Below the pieces are notes generated by a model. It searched no databases. It had not been told where the DNA came from and was given only the letters and a program-made list of their open reading frames with translations. Source: G963668435 sp963668435 (GTDB lineage Bacteria; Latescibacterota; Latescibacteria; Latescibacterales; Latescibacteraceae). From it: a DNA stretch of 64,000 bases. The stretch covers positions 806,001 to 870,000 of the forward strand of contig CAXXSC010000006.1 in the NCBI GenBank assembly GCA_963668435.2, in the 5' to 3' direction. Made by a program: the position numbers and the translations under genes. Below are positions 8,788 through 17,011 of this stretch, piece after piece. Each line of letters starts with the position of its first letter. Position 1 is the first letter of the stretch.

Positions 8788-9972
8788 ATGGCAGATATTG
8801 ACAAGGTAGTAAGCTTAATCGATGACGATGAGGTCGTCCAACTGACCGCAGAAATGGTGGGCATTCCTTCGATCACCGCCCACGAGGGTATAGGCATGGT
8901 GAATTACATGGAGAAATGGTTTAAGGACCTCGGCATCCCCATGCGCATCTATCCCACGGGAGACGGCCGCGCCAACTTTTTCGCCGACTACGGTGCCACC
9001 GAGGGACCGGGGCGTTTCATGTTCAACGGTCATCAGGATATCAAACCGGTGGACGGTATGATTGTCGACCCTTATGCCGCAGAGATCAGGGACGGCAAGA
9101 TGTACGGCCGCGGCACCTGCGACATGAAAGGCGGCATCGCGGGCGTGATGTGCGCCCTCAAGGCTATGGTCCGCGCCGGTGTCACACCCAAAGGCGGCAT
9201 CACATTCTACAGCGATATCGAAGAGGAGTTCGCGGCGGGCAATGGTTATTACTGGGCTCAGCGTGAGGGCAAATTCGACGGTTATGAGGGGCTGATTTCC
9301 TGCGAACCGACACTGCTGGAGGTCCAGCTCGGCAACCGCGGCGCATTCGTGACCTCGTTCGAGACAAAAGGCCGTTCGGCGCATTCCGGACTTGCCCATC
9401 TCGGTATCAACGCTGTCCACAACATGTGCCGTTTCATCAGCGAATACCTCAAACTGCCCTATCTTACAGTCGAGAACGAGTGGTTCGGCAAGTGTACGGT
9501 CAATTTCGAACGCATCCAGGGCGGACTCTACCTCTCGGCTGTGCCCGACCACTGTGTTGCCAGTGTCGATTCACGCCTTATCCCGGAAACACCGCCCGAA
9601 CTGGTGCAGAAACAGGTGGACGAGCTTATGGAACGTCTCAACCGCGAGGAAGGGCTCCAGGTCAGCGAGTGCCCGCCTCCCGAGGGCTGGCGTCCACCCA
9701 CACCGTTCAAGCTCAAGGCCGAGGCTATCGCCGCCGACCACGATCTCACTCAGCGTGTGGCGAACGCAGTCGCCGCAACAACCGGCGAGCCCGCGAAAAT
9801 CACAGCATGTCCGGCGATCACCATCGCCATGGTGCTGATCGAAATGGGCATTCCCGCCATCATCTGCGGCCCGGGATCGATCGAGCAGGCACATACCGAG
9901 GATGAGTGGGTCGAAGTCGCACAGCTTCCGAAAGCAGCCAGAACTTACGCGGCCCTGATGGCTGACATGTAA
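8788..9972 (+). CDS. M20-family zinc peptidase/deacylase (ArgE/DapE-like), copy 2
   Basis: A 394-residue paralogue of the upstream M20 enzyme, identical in length and collinear throughout. It has GHQDIKPV for the first zinc ligands, YGRGTCDMKGG, EEEFAAG, and the same GPGSIEQAHTEDEWVEVAQL C-terminus. The first zinc motif reads HQDI rather than HQDT. AAAGGGG precedes the start. The large divergence inside the dimerisation domain (about 185-300) compared with the conserved ends suggests that the two copies have different substrates. The gene probably lies in one transcription unit with the ceramidase-like gene 74 bp downstream. The family is clear; the substrate is unknown. Confidence 0.88.
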   Translation: MADIDKVVSLIDDDEVVQLTAEMVGIPSITAHEGIGMVNYMEKWFKDLGIPMRIYPTGDGRANFFADYGATEGPGRFMFNGHQDIKPVDGMIVDPYAAEIRDGKMYGRGTCDMKGGIAGVMCALKAMVRAGVTPKGGITFYSDIEEEFAAGNGYYWAQREGKFDGYEGLISCEPTLLEVQLGNRGAFVTSFETKGRSAHSGLAHLGINAVHNMCRFISEYLKLPYLTVENEWFGKCTVNFERIQGGLYLSAVPDHCVASVDSRLIPETPPELVQKQVDELMERLNREEGLQVSECPPPEGWRPPTPFKLKAEAIAADHDLTQRVANAVAATTGEPAKITACPAITIAMVLIEMGIPAIICGPGSIEQAHTEDEWVEVAQLPKAARTYAALMADM

Positions 9973-10046
9973 TCGCAAGTTGAGACACGACACACTGAGG
10001 GTCAGCCGACCACACGCGTGTCTTACACCCGAGGATGGAGATAACA

Positions 10047-11492
10047 ATGGCAGGAACCAACGGAATGGACAGGTCTATCATACGGTATCAACCGAATATA
10101 GCGCTCATCATCACCGTACTGCTACTGCTCGTTTTCTGCCTTTCCTGCGCGGCGCCCGAGACCCCCACGGTCAAGGCGGGGATCGCCGAACGGGTGATCA
10201 CGCCCAAAGCCATGCTCCAGATGCGGGGATTTGCCCGAAGCCAGGTGGCTAGCGGCACGCATGACGATCTTTATGTCCGCAGTTTTGTCATTGAGGATAC
10301 CCGGAAAAGCGCGGTCGCGATCGTCTCGATATCGCTCTGCGGTATCGGCAGGGAGCTTGCGGAAGAGATTCGCGAGGGTATCTGCGAAAAAACAGGCATC
10401 CCAGTCAATAACATTCTTGTCACGGTCACCCACACTCATGCCGGACCGAACATCGACAAGGCAGGATCGGAATACCAGTCATTCGTTGTCACGGAGTCTG
10501 TTGCCAGCGCTGTCGACGCATGGACAAAGAGAACCTTCGCCCGCATAGGAACAGGTTCCGGCAAAGTCATGGAGCTTGGGAGGAACCGCCGGCGTCTTCT
10601 CTATGGCGGCCTTCATCCCGATCCAGAGGTCGGTGTCATCACATTCGAGGACACAATGGGAAAACTCCTCGGTGTCGTGTTCAATTACGGCTGTCATCCT
10701 TCCTCACTTGACTGGCGCAATACACTCTATTCGGAGGACTGGCCCTATTACGCTATCCAGGGTATAAAGAAAAAGCTCGGCGAGGAGGTTGTCGTCGCCT
10801 ATCTCCAGGGCGCGCAGGGGAATATCAATGTCGGCTATTCCGCCGAGTTGTCCGCTGTCGGCGTGGACATGCCGGTGCGCTCATACGAGTATATCGAACA
10901 CAAGGGCCATCAGATGGCAACGGCAGTGCTCGAAACCCTGCCGAATATCATCAAATCAAGCGAAATAACAGTCGACTGCGCACAAGATATTTTCAACTAT
11001 CCGCTCCGTGAAAAATTCCCCGTTTCGCTGAAAGAGGCCGAGCGGGACGCCTACAACGCCGAGCAGATGCTCGCGAATCTCGAAGACAGGACCGAGTTGG
11101 ACGGCACCCGTATTCTCGACCGTGTCCGCATGGAGGTGTTCCAGACCGGGCAGCGCCTGAGAACGGCCCGAAAGTTCTACAGCGAGAAAGTGCACGGCGG
11201 CACAATCGAGCTCGAACAACAGGCGATCAGGATCGGCAATACTGTTTTCGTGGGGCTTCCCGGTGAGATTTTCGCGGAAATCGGCCTCAGGATTAAGGAT
11301 GAGTCGCCGTTCACGAAGACCTATGTTATCGGCCTTGCCAACGGCTACGGCGGCTATCTGCCCTCAGAGGCGGAATTCATCGAGGGCGATTACGAGGTCG
11401 ATGGCTGCAAGTTCAGCCCGAAAGCGGAAGAAACCTGTGTCAACGCCTCGCTGACATTGATCAAGAGGGTCTGGGAGGGACAGCCGGAATAA
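10047..11492 (+). CDS. Neutral/alkaline ceramidase-like exported protein
   Basis: A 481-residue protein related to the N-terminal domain of neutral/alkaline non-lysosomal ceramidases. The signature segments are VTVTHTHAGP (zinc-binding His pair), NYGCHPSSL and YLQGAQGNIN. In that family these residues form a zinc amidase site. The protein is shorter than bacterial ceramidases (about 650 residues) and lacks an obvious C-terminal immunoglobulin-like domain, so it belongs to the short group common in environmental bacteria, whose substrate is unproven. The start at 10047 is preferred over the in-frame ATG at 10035 because GGAG then lies seven bases upstream. A hydrophobic segment ends in CLSC, close to but not a perfect lipobox, so it may be a lipoprotein. 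A strong terminator follows at 11534. Confidence 0.82.
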   Translation: MAGTNGMDRSIIRYQPNIALIITVLLLLVFCLSCAAPETPTVKAGIAERVITPKAMLQMRGFARSQVASGTHDDLYVRSFVIEDTRKSAVAIVSISLCGIGRELAEEIREGICEKTGIPVNNILVTVTHTHAGPNIDKAGSEYQSFVVTESVASAVDAWTKRTFARIGTGSGKVMELGRNRRRLLYGGLHPDPEVGVITFEDTMGKLLGVVFNYGCHPSSLDWRNTLYSEDWPYYAIQGIKKKLGEEVVVAYLQGAQGNINVGYSAELSAVGVDMPVRSYEYIEHKGHQMATAVLETLPNIIKSSEITVDCAQDIFNYPLREKFPVSLKEAERDAYNAEQMLANLEDRTELDGTRILDRVRMEVFQTGQRLRTARKFYSEKVHGGTIELEQQAIRIGNTVFVGLPGEIFAEIGLRIKDESPFTKTYVIGLANGYGGYLPSEAEFIEGDYEVDGCKFSPKAEETCVNASLTLIKRVWEGQPE

Positions 11493-11533
11493 ACTCGGCA
11501 AACAACCTGTGAAAATTCAGCTATATTAATAAA

Positions 11534-11564
11534 AAACGGACGGTGCACTTCACACCGTCCGTTT
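11534..11564. terminator. Bidirectional intrinsic terminator between convergent genes
   Basis: A perfect 12-bp stem (11534-11545 with 11553-11564, core ACGGACGGTG) encloses a 7-base loop. A-rich sequence lies before it and T-rich sequence after it on both strands. It lies between the ends of two convergent genes and can serve both. Confidence 0.9.
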
Positions 11565-11595
11565 CATTTTCTCTATGATTTCCGGCAGTCACCGG

Positions 11596-12486
11596 TCATT
11601 TTTTTGTTCCGACAATATCATCCACCGTGAAGTCCGCGCGATTGATGGTCAGTTCGACCGCCTCCGGCTCGAACGTGTAGTCGGCGTGATAGGGAACCAC
11701 GATATAATCGTTCTCGGGAACCTCACTGAACTCGAATGAACCGTCAGGGCCGCTCGTGGCCTCGAACTCATCACTGCATGAGACACATTTCAGTTCAAGC
11801 TCGACACCGTCGATCCCGTTGCCATCAGCATCGACCAGACGGCCCGAAACCATATAGCACTCGATATCGCGAGTGCCGACAATCGGATCGGTCATCACAT
11901 CACGGCCGTCGATGGTGACAGTCAGCTCGTTCGGCTCGAATGTCCATTCATCGAGGGAAACACTGACTTCATAGGTCAGGGTGTTAGCCAGATCCTCGAA
12001 TGTCACGGTGCCGTCCTTGTAGCTCAGGTCGTTCTTGTCGACACCAACACCGGTAAGCGAAACCTCGACATCCTGCATGGGATTGCTGTCCTTGTCGACA
12101 ACAAGGATCGTAATGTCATAAAACGTGCCGTCACCGTGGGAGGCCTCGAAATCACCGACAGTCACATCCATATCGTTCACCGTGACATCGCGGCTGCCGG
12201 GCTCGAAATAATGGCCCTCGAGTTTCGGAGTGACCGTATATGTCCCCTCGGGAATGTCACGGAATGAATACTCGCCCGACCCCATCGTTTCGGTGCTTTC
12301 GTCAATAGTGCCGCCGCGAAGCCGTACAGTCACGCCGTTGAGATGTTCCCGCATGGGTCCTGTCAACGAGCCTGATACAGTATATGTCTTGTCATCATCA
12401 AGCTTGACATCGGCGGCGCCAAACGCAATCGATGAACAGGTAAAGAGCGCCAGTAGTAATCCCAGCATTCCGAGACGGATTCGCAT
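11596..12486 (-). CDS. Secreted protein of three carboxypeptidase-regulatory-like (CarboxypepD_reg/SdrD-B-like) repeats
   Basis: A 296-residue exported protein. The second of two nearby ATGs (12486) is preferred, since GGGAGGTGTT precedes it and it opens the signal peptide (cleavage near AFG-AAD). The mature part consists of three repeats of about 85 residues. Each has a 'G.v..G..gv.v.l' strand pair, a 'DGSFEFSEVPENDY' type turn, and a 'F.P....VTI....' end (YFEPGSRDVTV, TFEPNELTV, TFEPEAVELTI). These are beta-sandwich, carboxypeptidase-regulatory-like modules, normally structural or binding. No catalytic or sorting domain follows, and the composition is strongly acidic. It converges on the ceramidase-like gene and shares its terminator. 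The specific function is unknown. Confidence 0.8.
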   Translation of the reverse strand: MRIRLGMLGLLLALFTCSSIAFGAADVKLDDDKTYTVSGSLTGPMREHLNGVTVRLRGGTIDESTETMGSGEYSFRDIPEGTYTVTPKLEGHYFEPGSRDVTVNDMDVTVGDFEASHGDGTFYDITILVVDKDSNPMQDVEVSLTGVGVDKNDLSYKDGTVTFEDLANTLTYEVSVSLDEWTFEPNELTVTIDGRDVMTDPIVGTRDIECYMVSGRLVDADGNGIDGVELELKCVSCSDEFEATSGPDGSFEFSEVPENDYIVVPYHADYTFEPEAVELTINRADFTVDDIVGTKK

Positions 12487-12734
12487 AACACCTCCCAAGG
12501 GGTGGAACCCCCGATTGTTCTATTCTGGCCGCCTTTCACACCTGGCCGCTGTCGTACTGACAGGACAGGCGATAAAAATGCAGCCGTGTACAACAAAAGA
12601 TATCATAATACCACCTGTTTGCAATATACGTAAAACATGACACAAGGGGAAGTCTTTTCGGGATAATCAGCCGCCCGCCCGGCCATATCTGTTTCATTTA
12701 CAACATGATGGCAATCAGCTTTTATCAAGCCCGA

Positions 12735-14129
12735 TCAGTACCCGCGCTCACGGAACAGGCGCTTGACCTCGTCGAGACGCTCCATACCGCCCTTGAATGC
12801 GCCGCTGAGATAGATACCGGGCGCGTTACCGGTTTTCTGAATAATGACATCCGCGATCTGGCAGTTAAGGCTCCAGAACACCTGGTTGGCGATAAAACCG
12901 GAGGTCGGCGCGATCTTTTTGTCGATGCCCGGCAGGGAAAAGAGCCCGTAGCTGTCGCTCATGCCGCCCATATGGATATCTGCCTCGGCGGGAACGGAAC
13001 GTCCCGTAGGCACAGCGCCGTTCTTTTTCGAGGGGCCGATTGCCACCACCGGCATACCGGCTTTACGGAAAATATCGAGTGCGGCAAGATCCCCGGGATC
13101 ATCAGGCTTTGCGATTCCCATGATCACAATATCCTTGTCAGTCGGGTGGAACGTGAGATCCATTGCGCCGAGCTGAAGGGGATCGTCCATGAGCTTGAGA
13201 TCATCCGGCGGCCCGTAAACGCCGAAAATCAGGCCAAGACCGCCGCGCCTGACCGTCCCCTCGGCGCAGAGATTGTTGACATGACGGCTGTAGACATAAA
13301 CCCGTCCACGCCTGAGCGCCGCATCGGCGGCAAGGTTCGCCGCCTTGTTAATATTGTCGAACTCGCGGTCGATTTTCGCGTGCTGCTCCATCATAACACG
13401 GTAATAGCGTTCACCGAGCGGGCTGTTCATGTTCACGGCACTTCCCGCAATCACAGGCTCGGGATCGTCGCCATCAACCGCAAACTTGTGGCCGTCTGCA
13501 GTAAGAATGCGGGCGGTATCCGACATCATCATCCAGTAGGTCATCATGCCCACCGCACCGGCAACAGCACCGATCGGCGCGATCTCGCCGGGAATGTGGA
13601 TGATCGCCCCGTAGGCGGTGGCGAAGTTCTCGATCCAGAGGTCGGCGAATGGCTTGAGAAGAAGTTTCCGCACATCGGGCAGAAGGTTCTCGGCACCGAT
13701 ACAGTTACCGCTCCATGTCCGCGGGCCACTGATAAAAAAGACGCCGTTTTCGTGCATTTTCTCGTAATCGGGACGGACACAGTCGGTAAGCACAAGATCG
13801 CCCCCGCGAACATTTTCCGGCACGGGATACTGCATGATCGCCGGATTACCCGGACGGCCGCTCCAGATATCGTAATCATTGCGGTGGCCCATCACCCAGT
13901 CCATGTAGCAGTTGCCGCCATCAGTGATCGTGCGGGCAATACGGTAGGAGGCCTCGAGAAGCTCTTCCGACTGGGTCTCTTTAATCTTCTCGAAACGCTC
14001 GCGGACTTTCACGAGATAGTCGAGACCGAGCGGATTGCCGCTTCCGGTGGAAGCCTGTGCGTTTTCATTCATTGTGGCCGCTCCGGCGAGTGAAAGGGTG
14101 AGTGTTCTGAGAAGGTCTCTGCGTGTCAT
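12735..14129 (-). CDS. Tat-exported SIS-like (phosphosugar-binding family) protein
   Basis: A 464-residue protein that starts with a twin-arginine type signal (MTRRDLLRTLTLSLAG). AGGAG sits five bases before the start. Residues about 34-75 (YLVKVRERFEKIKETQ, then a Gly-rich turn) and about 245-300 (YYRVMMEQHAKIDREFDNIN, then GRVYVYS) resemble the start of SIS-domain phosphosugar-binding proteins. It may therefore hold two SIS-type units. SIS proteins bind or isomerise phosphosugars in the cytosol, so export is odd, although the cluster up to 21.8 kb contains several other exported enzyme homologues. No catalytic residues can be assigned by eye. The SIS assignment is a motif-level judgement; it could belong to an unrelated exported family. 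Confidence 0.6.
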   Translation of the reverse strand: MTRRDLLRTLTLSLAGAATMNENAQASTGSGNPLGLDYLVKVRERFEKIKETQSEELLEASYRIARTITDGGNCYMDWVMGHRNDYDIWSGRPGNPAIMQYPVPENVRGGDLVLTDCVRPDYEKMHENGVFFISGPRTWSGNCIGAENLLPDVRKLLLKPFADLWIENFATAYGAIIHIPGEIAPIGAVAGAVGMMTYWMMMSDTARILTADGHKFAVDGDDPEPVIAGSAVNMNSPLGERYYRVMMEQHAKIDREFDNINKAANLAADAALRRGRVYVYSRHVNNLCAEGTVRRGGLGLIFGVYGPPDDLKLMDDPLQLGAMDLTFHPTDKDIVIMGIAKPDDPGDLAALDIFRKAGMPVVAIGPSKKNGAVPTGRSVPAEADIHMGGMSDSYGLFSLPGIDKKIAPTSGFIANQVFWSLNCQIADVIIQKTGNAPGIYLSGAFKGGMERLDEVKRLFRERGY

Positions 14130-14204
14130 GTGCGCTCCTGATAAACGTGATGAATATGATAAAAAACGCTGTCCTGCCTTTCGGCTGCCCTGTTATCAGC
14201 CATC

Positions 14205-14316
14205 GGGGAACCATCGCTTTATGGTTCCCCGGCCCCTCCGAAAGGGGGCGGTGGCCCCTTTACATTTCTGCAACGGGTGTGCCGTTTCAACCGCTGTCAG
14301 GCGTTGCGTCGCCTGA
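14205..14316 (+). repeat. Multi-hairpin repeat (family 1), plus orientation: hairpins D-A-B
   Basis: A well-preserved copy outside the dense region. Hairpin D pairs GGGGAACCAT with ATGGTTCCCC (14205-14230). Hairpin A is GGGGC-GGTG-GCCCC (14245-14258), followed by TTTACATTTCTG. Hairpin B is TCAGGCG-T-TGCG-T-CGCCTGA (14297-14316) with CGCTG directly on each side. All three stems differ from those of other copies yet are fully paired. Confidence 0.75.
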
Positions 14317-14405
14317 CGCTGCGTTTTTGAGATCACTGGAATGAAAAGATAATGAATCAAAATTCCTCGGCGCTTTTTTCCGGGTTAATTTGAAATTCTG
14401 ATCGA

Positions 14406-15629
14406 CTATTTTTTTACCCGCTCACCCGCAAGAATGAAGGACGACTGTATCCTGACATCGTTCTTTTCCACGCCGTGGTTGGGCTGAAAACATGTCCTGA
14501 CACCGGGGCCTGCCACCTCGAACCAGCCGGGATAGAGCTCATTCATGGGCCCGTAGTCATTGATATTCCTTAAATAGATATTGCCAGAGACGATATCGGC
14601 GAAACTGAGACCGGCCGCCTCAATAGTGTCGAGATGGTTCCGCATCATCTGCTCGAACTGAACATCGAGTCCGACAGTCGTGATCCCCTCCACGGAGGTG
14701 AAACCGCTCATGCCGGAAAGATAGAGTGTATTGCCTGACCAGACGCCGGGGCTGGCGGTCATGGCGCTGCCCTCGGGGCCGTATTTCATGCTCGCGGGAC
14801 GGACAAGTTTACGTCCGGCAAGGTCGGTCGTAGCGATACAGGTGACCTCCACGTGGTTGCCTCCGGGGATGCCCTCACAGATTACAGTCACTCGCGCCGG
14901 TTCGTTGCCGAATTCGAAGAACTCGCTGTAAACCTTGTTGAAAATGCCGAGATTCTCGTAGCTGTCGAGATAGATATTGCTCCAGACCACGTGCCCGTAA
15001 CCAAGCCCGGCCTCATTAAGGGCGTGCTGCATGTTTTGCATGGCCTGACGGGCCTGTTCCTCGAATGTCTCATGCTGACCACCACCCGGAATGGCGCTTC
15101 CCCTGCCGGAAACGTAGAGTGTTTCTCCGGTAAGCACGCCGAGGCTGTAGGTCATTCCAGCCGGGCCGATTATTTTCCGCTCGCCGAGATCGGTATAGGC
15201 GATTGCGGTGATCTCCATCTGCGAGGGGCCGGGAATATTGGCGACATAGAATGTTGTCCGTGCCGGTGAATTCTCCGGGAACGTCTCCTTCCAGGCCCTG
15301 GTCATGTCACCGACACCCGACGGGTCCTCGAGCATCACCCATGCCTGCACGATGTTCTCCATATCAAGGCCGTTCATGTCGAGAGAGCGCTTAATACTCG
15401 AGAAACAGCGCATGGTCTTGTCGTAATAGCTCTCGTTCGCCATTTTCTGTGCGCCGTCGCCTGTCCCCGCCACATAGTAGGTCTTGCCCACCAATGCACC
15501 GGAATAATACAGTTTCGGCCGCGGCCCCGGCCGTGCGAATTTTTTGACCATCTCCTGGGCCGAGCAGGGAACAGTGCCGAGCAGAACCGTGTTGACGAGA
15601 AAAACCGCAGAAAGAATGAAACGCAGCAT
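14406..15629 (-). CDS. Exported double-domain RidA/YjgF-family protein
   Basis: A 407-residue protein with a Sec signal peptide (cleavage near CSA-QEM) and what appear to be two or more RidA-type (YjgF/YER057c/UK114) domains. RidA hallmarks such as 'a.....g.....vv...iYl.d' recur (about 40-155, 155-275 and 280-400; for example YGHVVWSNIYLDSYEN and SFADIVSGNIYLRNIN). GGGAGG eight bases upstream supports the start at 15629. Cytosolic RidA deaminates reactive enamines. Exported multi-domain forms are known in environmental bacteria but their role is unproven. The catalytic Arg of true RidA is only partly traceable (ARTTFYV, ARVTVICE). A cytosolic single-domain RidA is encoded at 30075. Domain type is confident; role is unknown. 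Confidence 0.75.
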   Translation of the reverse strand: MLRFILSAVFLVNTVLLGTVPCSAQEMVKKFARPGPRPKLYYSGALVGKTYYVAGTGDGAQKMANESYYDKTMRCFSSIKRSLDMNGLDMENIVQAWVMLEDPSGVGDMTRAWKETFPENSPARTTFYVANIPGPSQMEITAIAYTDLGERKIIGPAGMTYSLGVLTGETLYVSGRGSAIPGGGQHETFEEQARQAMQNMQHALNEAGLGYGHVVWSNIYLDSYENLGIFNKVYSEFFEFGNEPARVTVICEGIPGGNHVEVTCIATTDLAGRKLVRPASMKYGPEGSAMTASPGVWSGNTLYLSGMSGFTSVEGITTVGLDVQFEQMMRNHLDTIEAAGLSFADIVSGNIYLRNINDYGPMNELYPGWFEVAGPGVRTCFQPNHGVEKNDVRIQSSFILAGERVKK

Positions 15630-15667
15630 ATCGAAAACCTCCCTTGAAATGTGCATCCGTTATTTGC

Positions 15668-15870
15668 AGGGTAACTGTGAAAATCGTCATTGAGATACAA
15701 GCGATCTTTCGGTATCCCGACAGGACAATGGAGGTGACAGCTTGCCACCAATACAAGCCAACCTTCCATGAACGTGGTCAGGTGCTGAAATATACTTTCG
15801 CCGGAAAAATGAATTACCCCGGAGCAAACGCCGAGGAATTCTCCCATTCAGAAAGGCGACCTTTAATAAT
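15668..15870. repeat. Structured intergenic repeat, family 2, copy 1
   Basis: This 331-bp gap between divergent genes holds a copy of a second repeat family, also found at 20486-20649 and 48922-49093. The shared core reads GACAATGG.GGTGACAGCTTG, then CATGAACG.GGTCAGG.GCTGAAA. An inner hairpin pairs TGGAGG with CCTTCCA and GCTTG with CAAGC. This copy carries extra sequence near its 3' end (CGGAGCAAACGCCGAGGAAT) that resembles motifs at 39703 and 50011. Confidence 0.6.
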
Positions 15871-15960
15871 ATGGCTTGCCATAGTGTCAAGGCAAAGTAT
15901 AATTAGATAAGACCAAGATAGGAATACAATAAACTACAAATATTGACGAGGGAGGAATTG

Positions 15961-16758
15961 ATGCAGAATTTGAGAGGAATCAGCAGAAGAAAATTTCTTG
16001 GCAGGAGCGGCACGGCAGTGGCAGGTCTCGGCACTTCTGTTCTTTCCCGCAGAAAAGCACATGCAATCGCCACATCGAGCAACGACATACCGAGGAAACC
16101 TAAATCGCGCTACCTGAAATACAACGACAAGCTCAACCGCTGTTTCAGCGCGGTGTTCCAGGATGTCATGGATGCCATGAATGTGAGAGTGCAGTGCATG
16201 GACCCGTCGATAAAGGCGCTCGATCCGAAAATGCGTTGCTGGGGCGAGGCACTGACTATCTACTGCGAAACGGTCACCGAGGTCCCTGAACACCCGTTCC
16301 AGATGGAAATGGAACTGCTCGACAGCGCCAACGAAGGACACCTGATCATCGCCCAGTGCAACGCATCCCAGCTGACCGCATTCTGGGGCGGCCTTTTGAC
16401 CAACGCCGCGGTGGGCAGGAAAATGAACGGTGTTATCATCGACGGCGGTGCGCGCGATTACAACGAGATCATGGAGCTCGGTTTCCCGACTTTCTGCCGG
16501 GGGCTCTCGCCCTATGACTCGCTGGGACGCATGGACGCCAAAGAATGCGATGTGCCGGTGGAGTGCGGCGGCATCAGGGTCGTACCCGGCGATCTCGTTT
16601 TCGGTGATGTGGACGGTGTCGTTGTTATTCCGCAGGAAATGGTCGATGAGGTCATCGCCAAAGCATGGGAGAAAGTCAAGGGTGAAAGCACGGTCCGCAA
16701 GGAACTCCGCGACGGCGCCGGTGTAGTCGATACATTCAAAAAGTACGGGATACTGTAA
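15961..16758 (+). CDS. RraA-like / HMG-CHA aldolase family protein with Tat signal
   Basis: A 265-residue protein. The ATG at 15961 is chosen over an upstream TTG because GAGGGAGGAATTG lies directly before it. A twin-arginine motif (SRRKFLGRSG) and hydrophobic stretch form the export signal. The mature part is an RraA/4-hydroxy-4-methyl-2-oxoglutarate aldolase fold, with GGLLTNAAVGRKMNGVIIDG and GARDYNEI giving the Mg-binding Arg-Asp region (RD) and VVPGDLVFGDVDGVVVIP the conserved C-terminal strand pair. Family members either cleave pyruvate-containing 2-keto acids or inhibit RNase E. The presence of the RD pair supports an aldolase-type active site. It is next to an exported MlrC homologue, as part of a run of exported enzymes on the plus strand. 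Substrate unknown. Confidence 0.85.
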   Translation: MQNLRGISRRKFLGRSGTAVAGLGTSVLSRRKAHAIATSSNDIPRKPKSRYLKYNDKLNRCFSAVFQDVMDAMNVRVQCMDPSIKALDPKMRCWGEALTIYCETVTEVPEHPFQMEMELLDSANEGHLIIAQCNASQLTAFWGGLLTNAAVGRKMNGVIIDGGARDYNEIMELGFPTFCRGLSPYDSLGRMDAKECDVPVECGGIRVVPGDLVFGDVDGVVVIPQEMVDEVIAKAWEKVKGESTVRKELRDGAGVVDTFKKYGIL

Positions 16759-16794
16759 CGCCGTAAAAGAGCTTATGATTTCGGAGAAACCCGG

Positions 16795-16925
16795 TATTTG
16801 CCCGGTCTCTTCGAACCTCTTCCGGCAAAGGGTCGGCAGACCCTTTGTGTTTCTGAAAACTTTATGCCGGTTAACCGTACAAAGATGCTCCGCGACTTTG
16901 TCCTGAAATACTGAGATCACCCGAT
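16795..16925 (+). repeat. Multi-hairpin repeat (family 1), plus orientation
   Basis: Hairpin A (16827-16846) is AAAGGGTC-GGCA-GACCCTTT followed by GTGTTTCTG, placed 70 bases after the RraA-like stop, so it may also act as a terminator. A second hairpin pairs ACAAAG (16879-16884) with CTTTGT (16896-16901) around a loop like ATGCTCCGCGA. A GAGATCACC tail follows. Confidence 0.65.
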
Positions 16926-17011
16926 TCTCTGATTGAATTTTTTCGATTACCGGGAATTTTCCGTTTTCATAAAAATCCGCTTCATTACGCTAATGAAATG
17001 AGGTTAGGTCC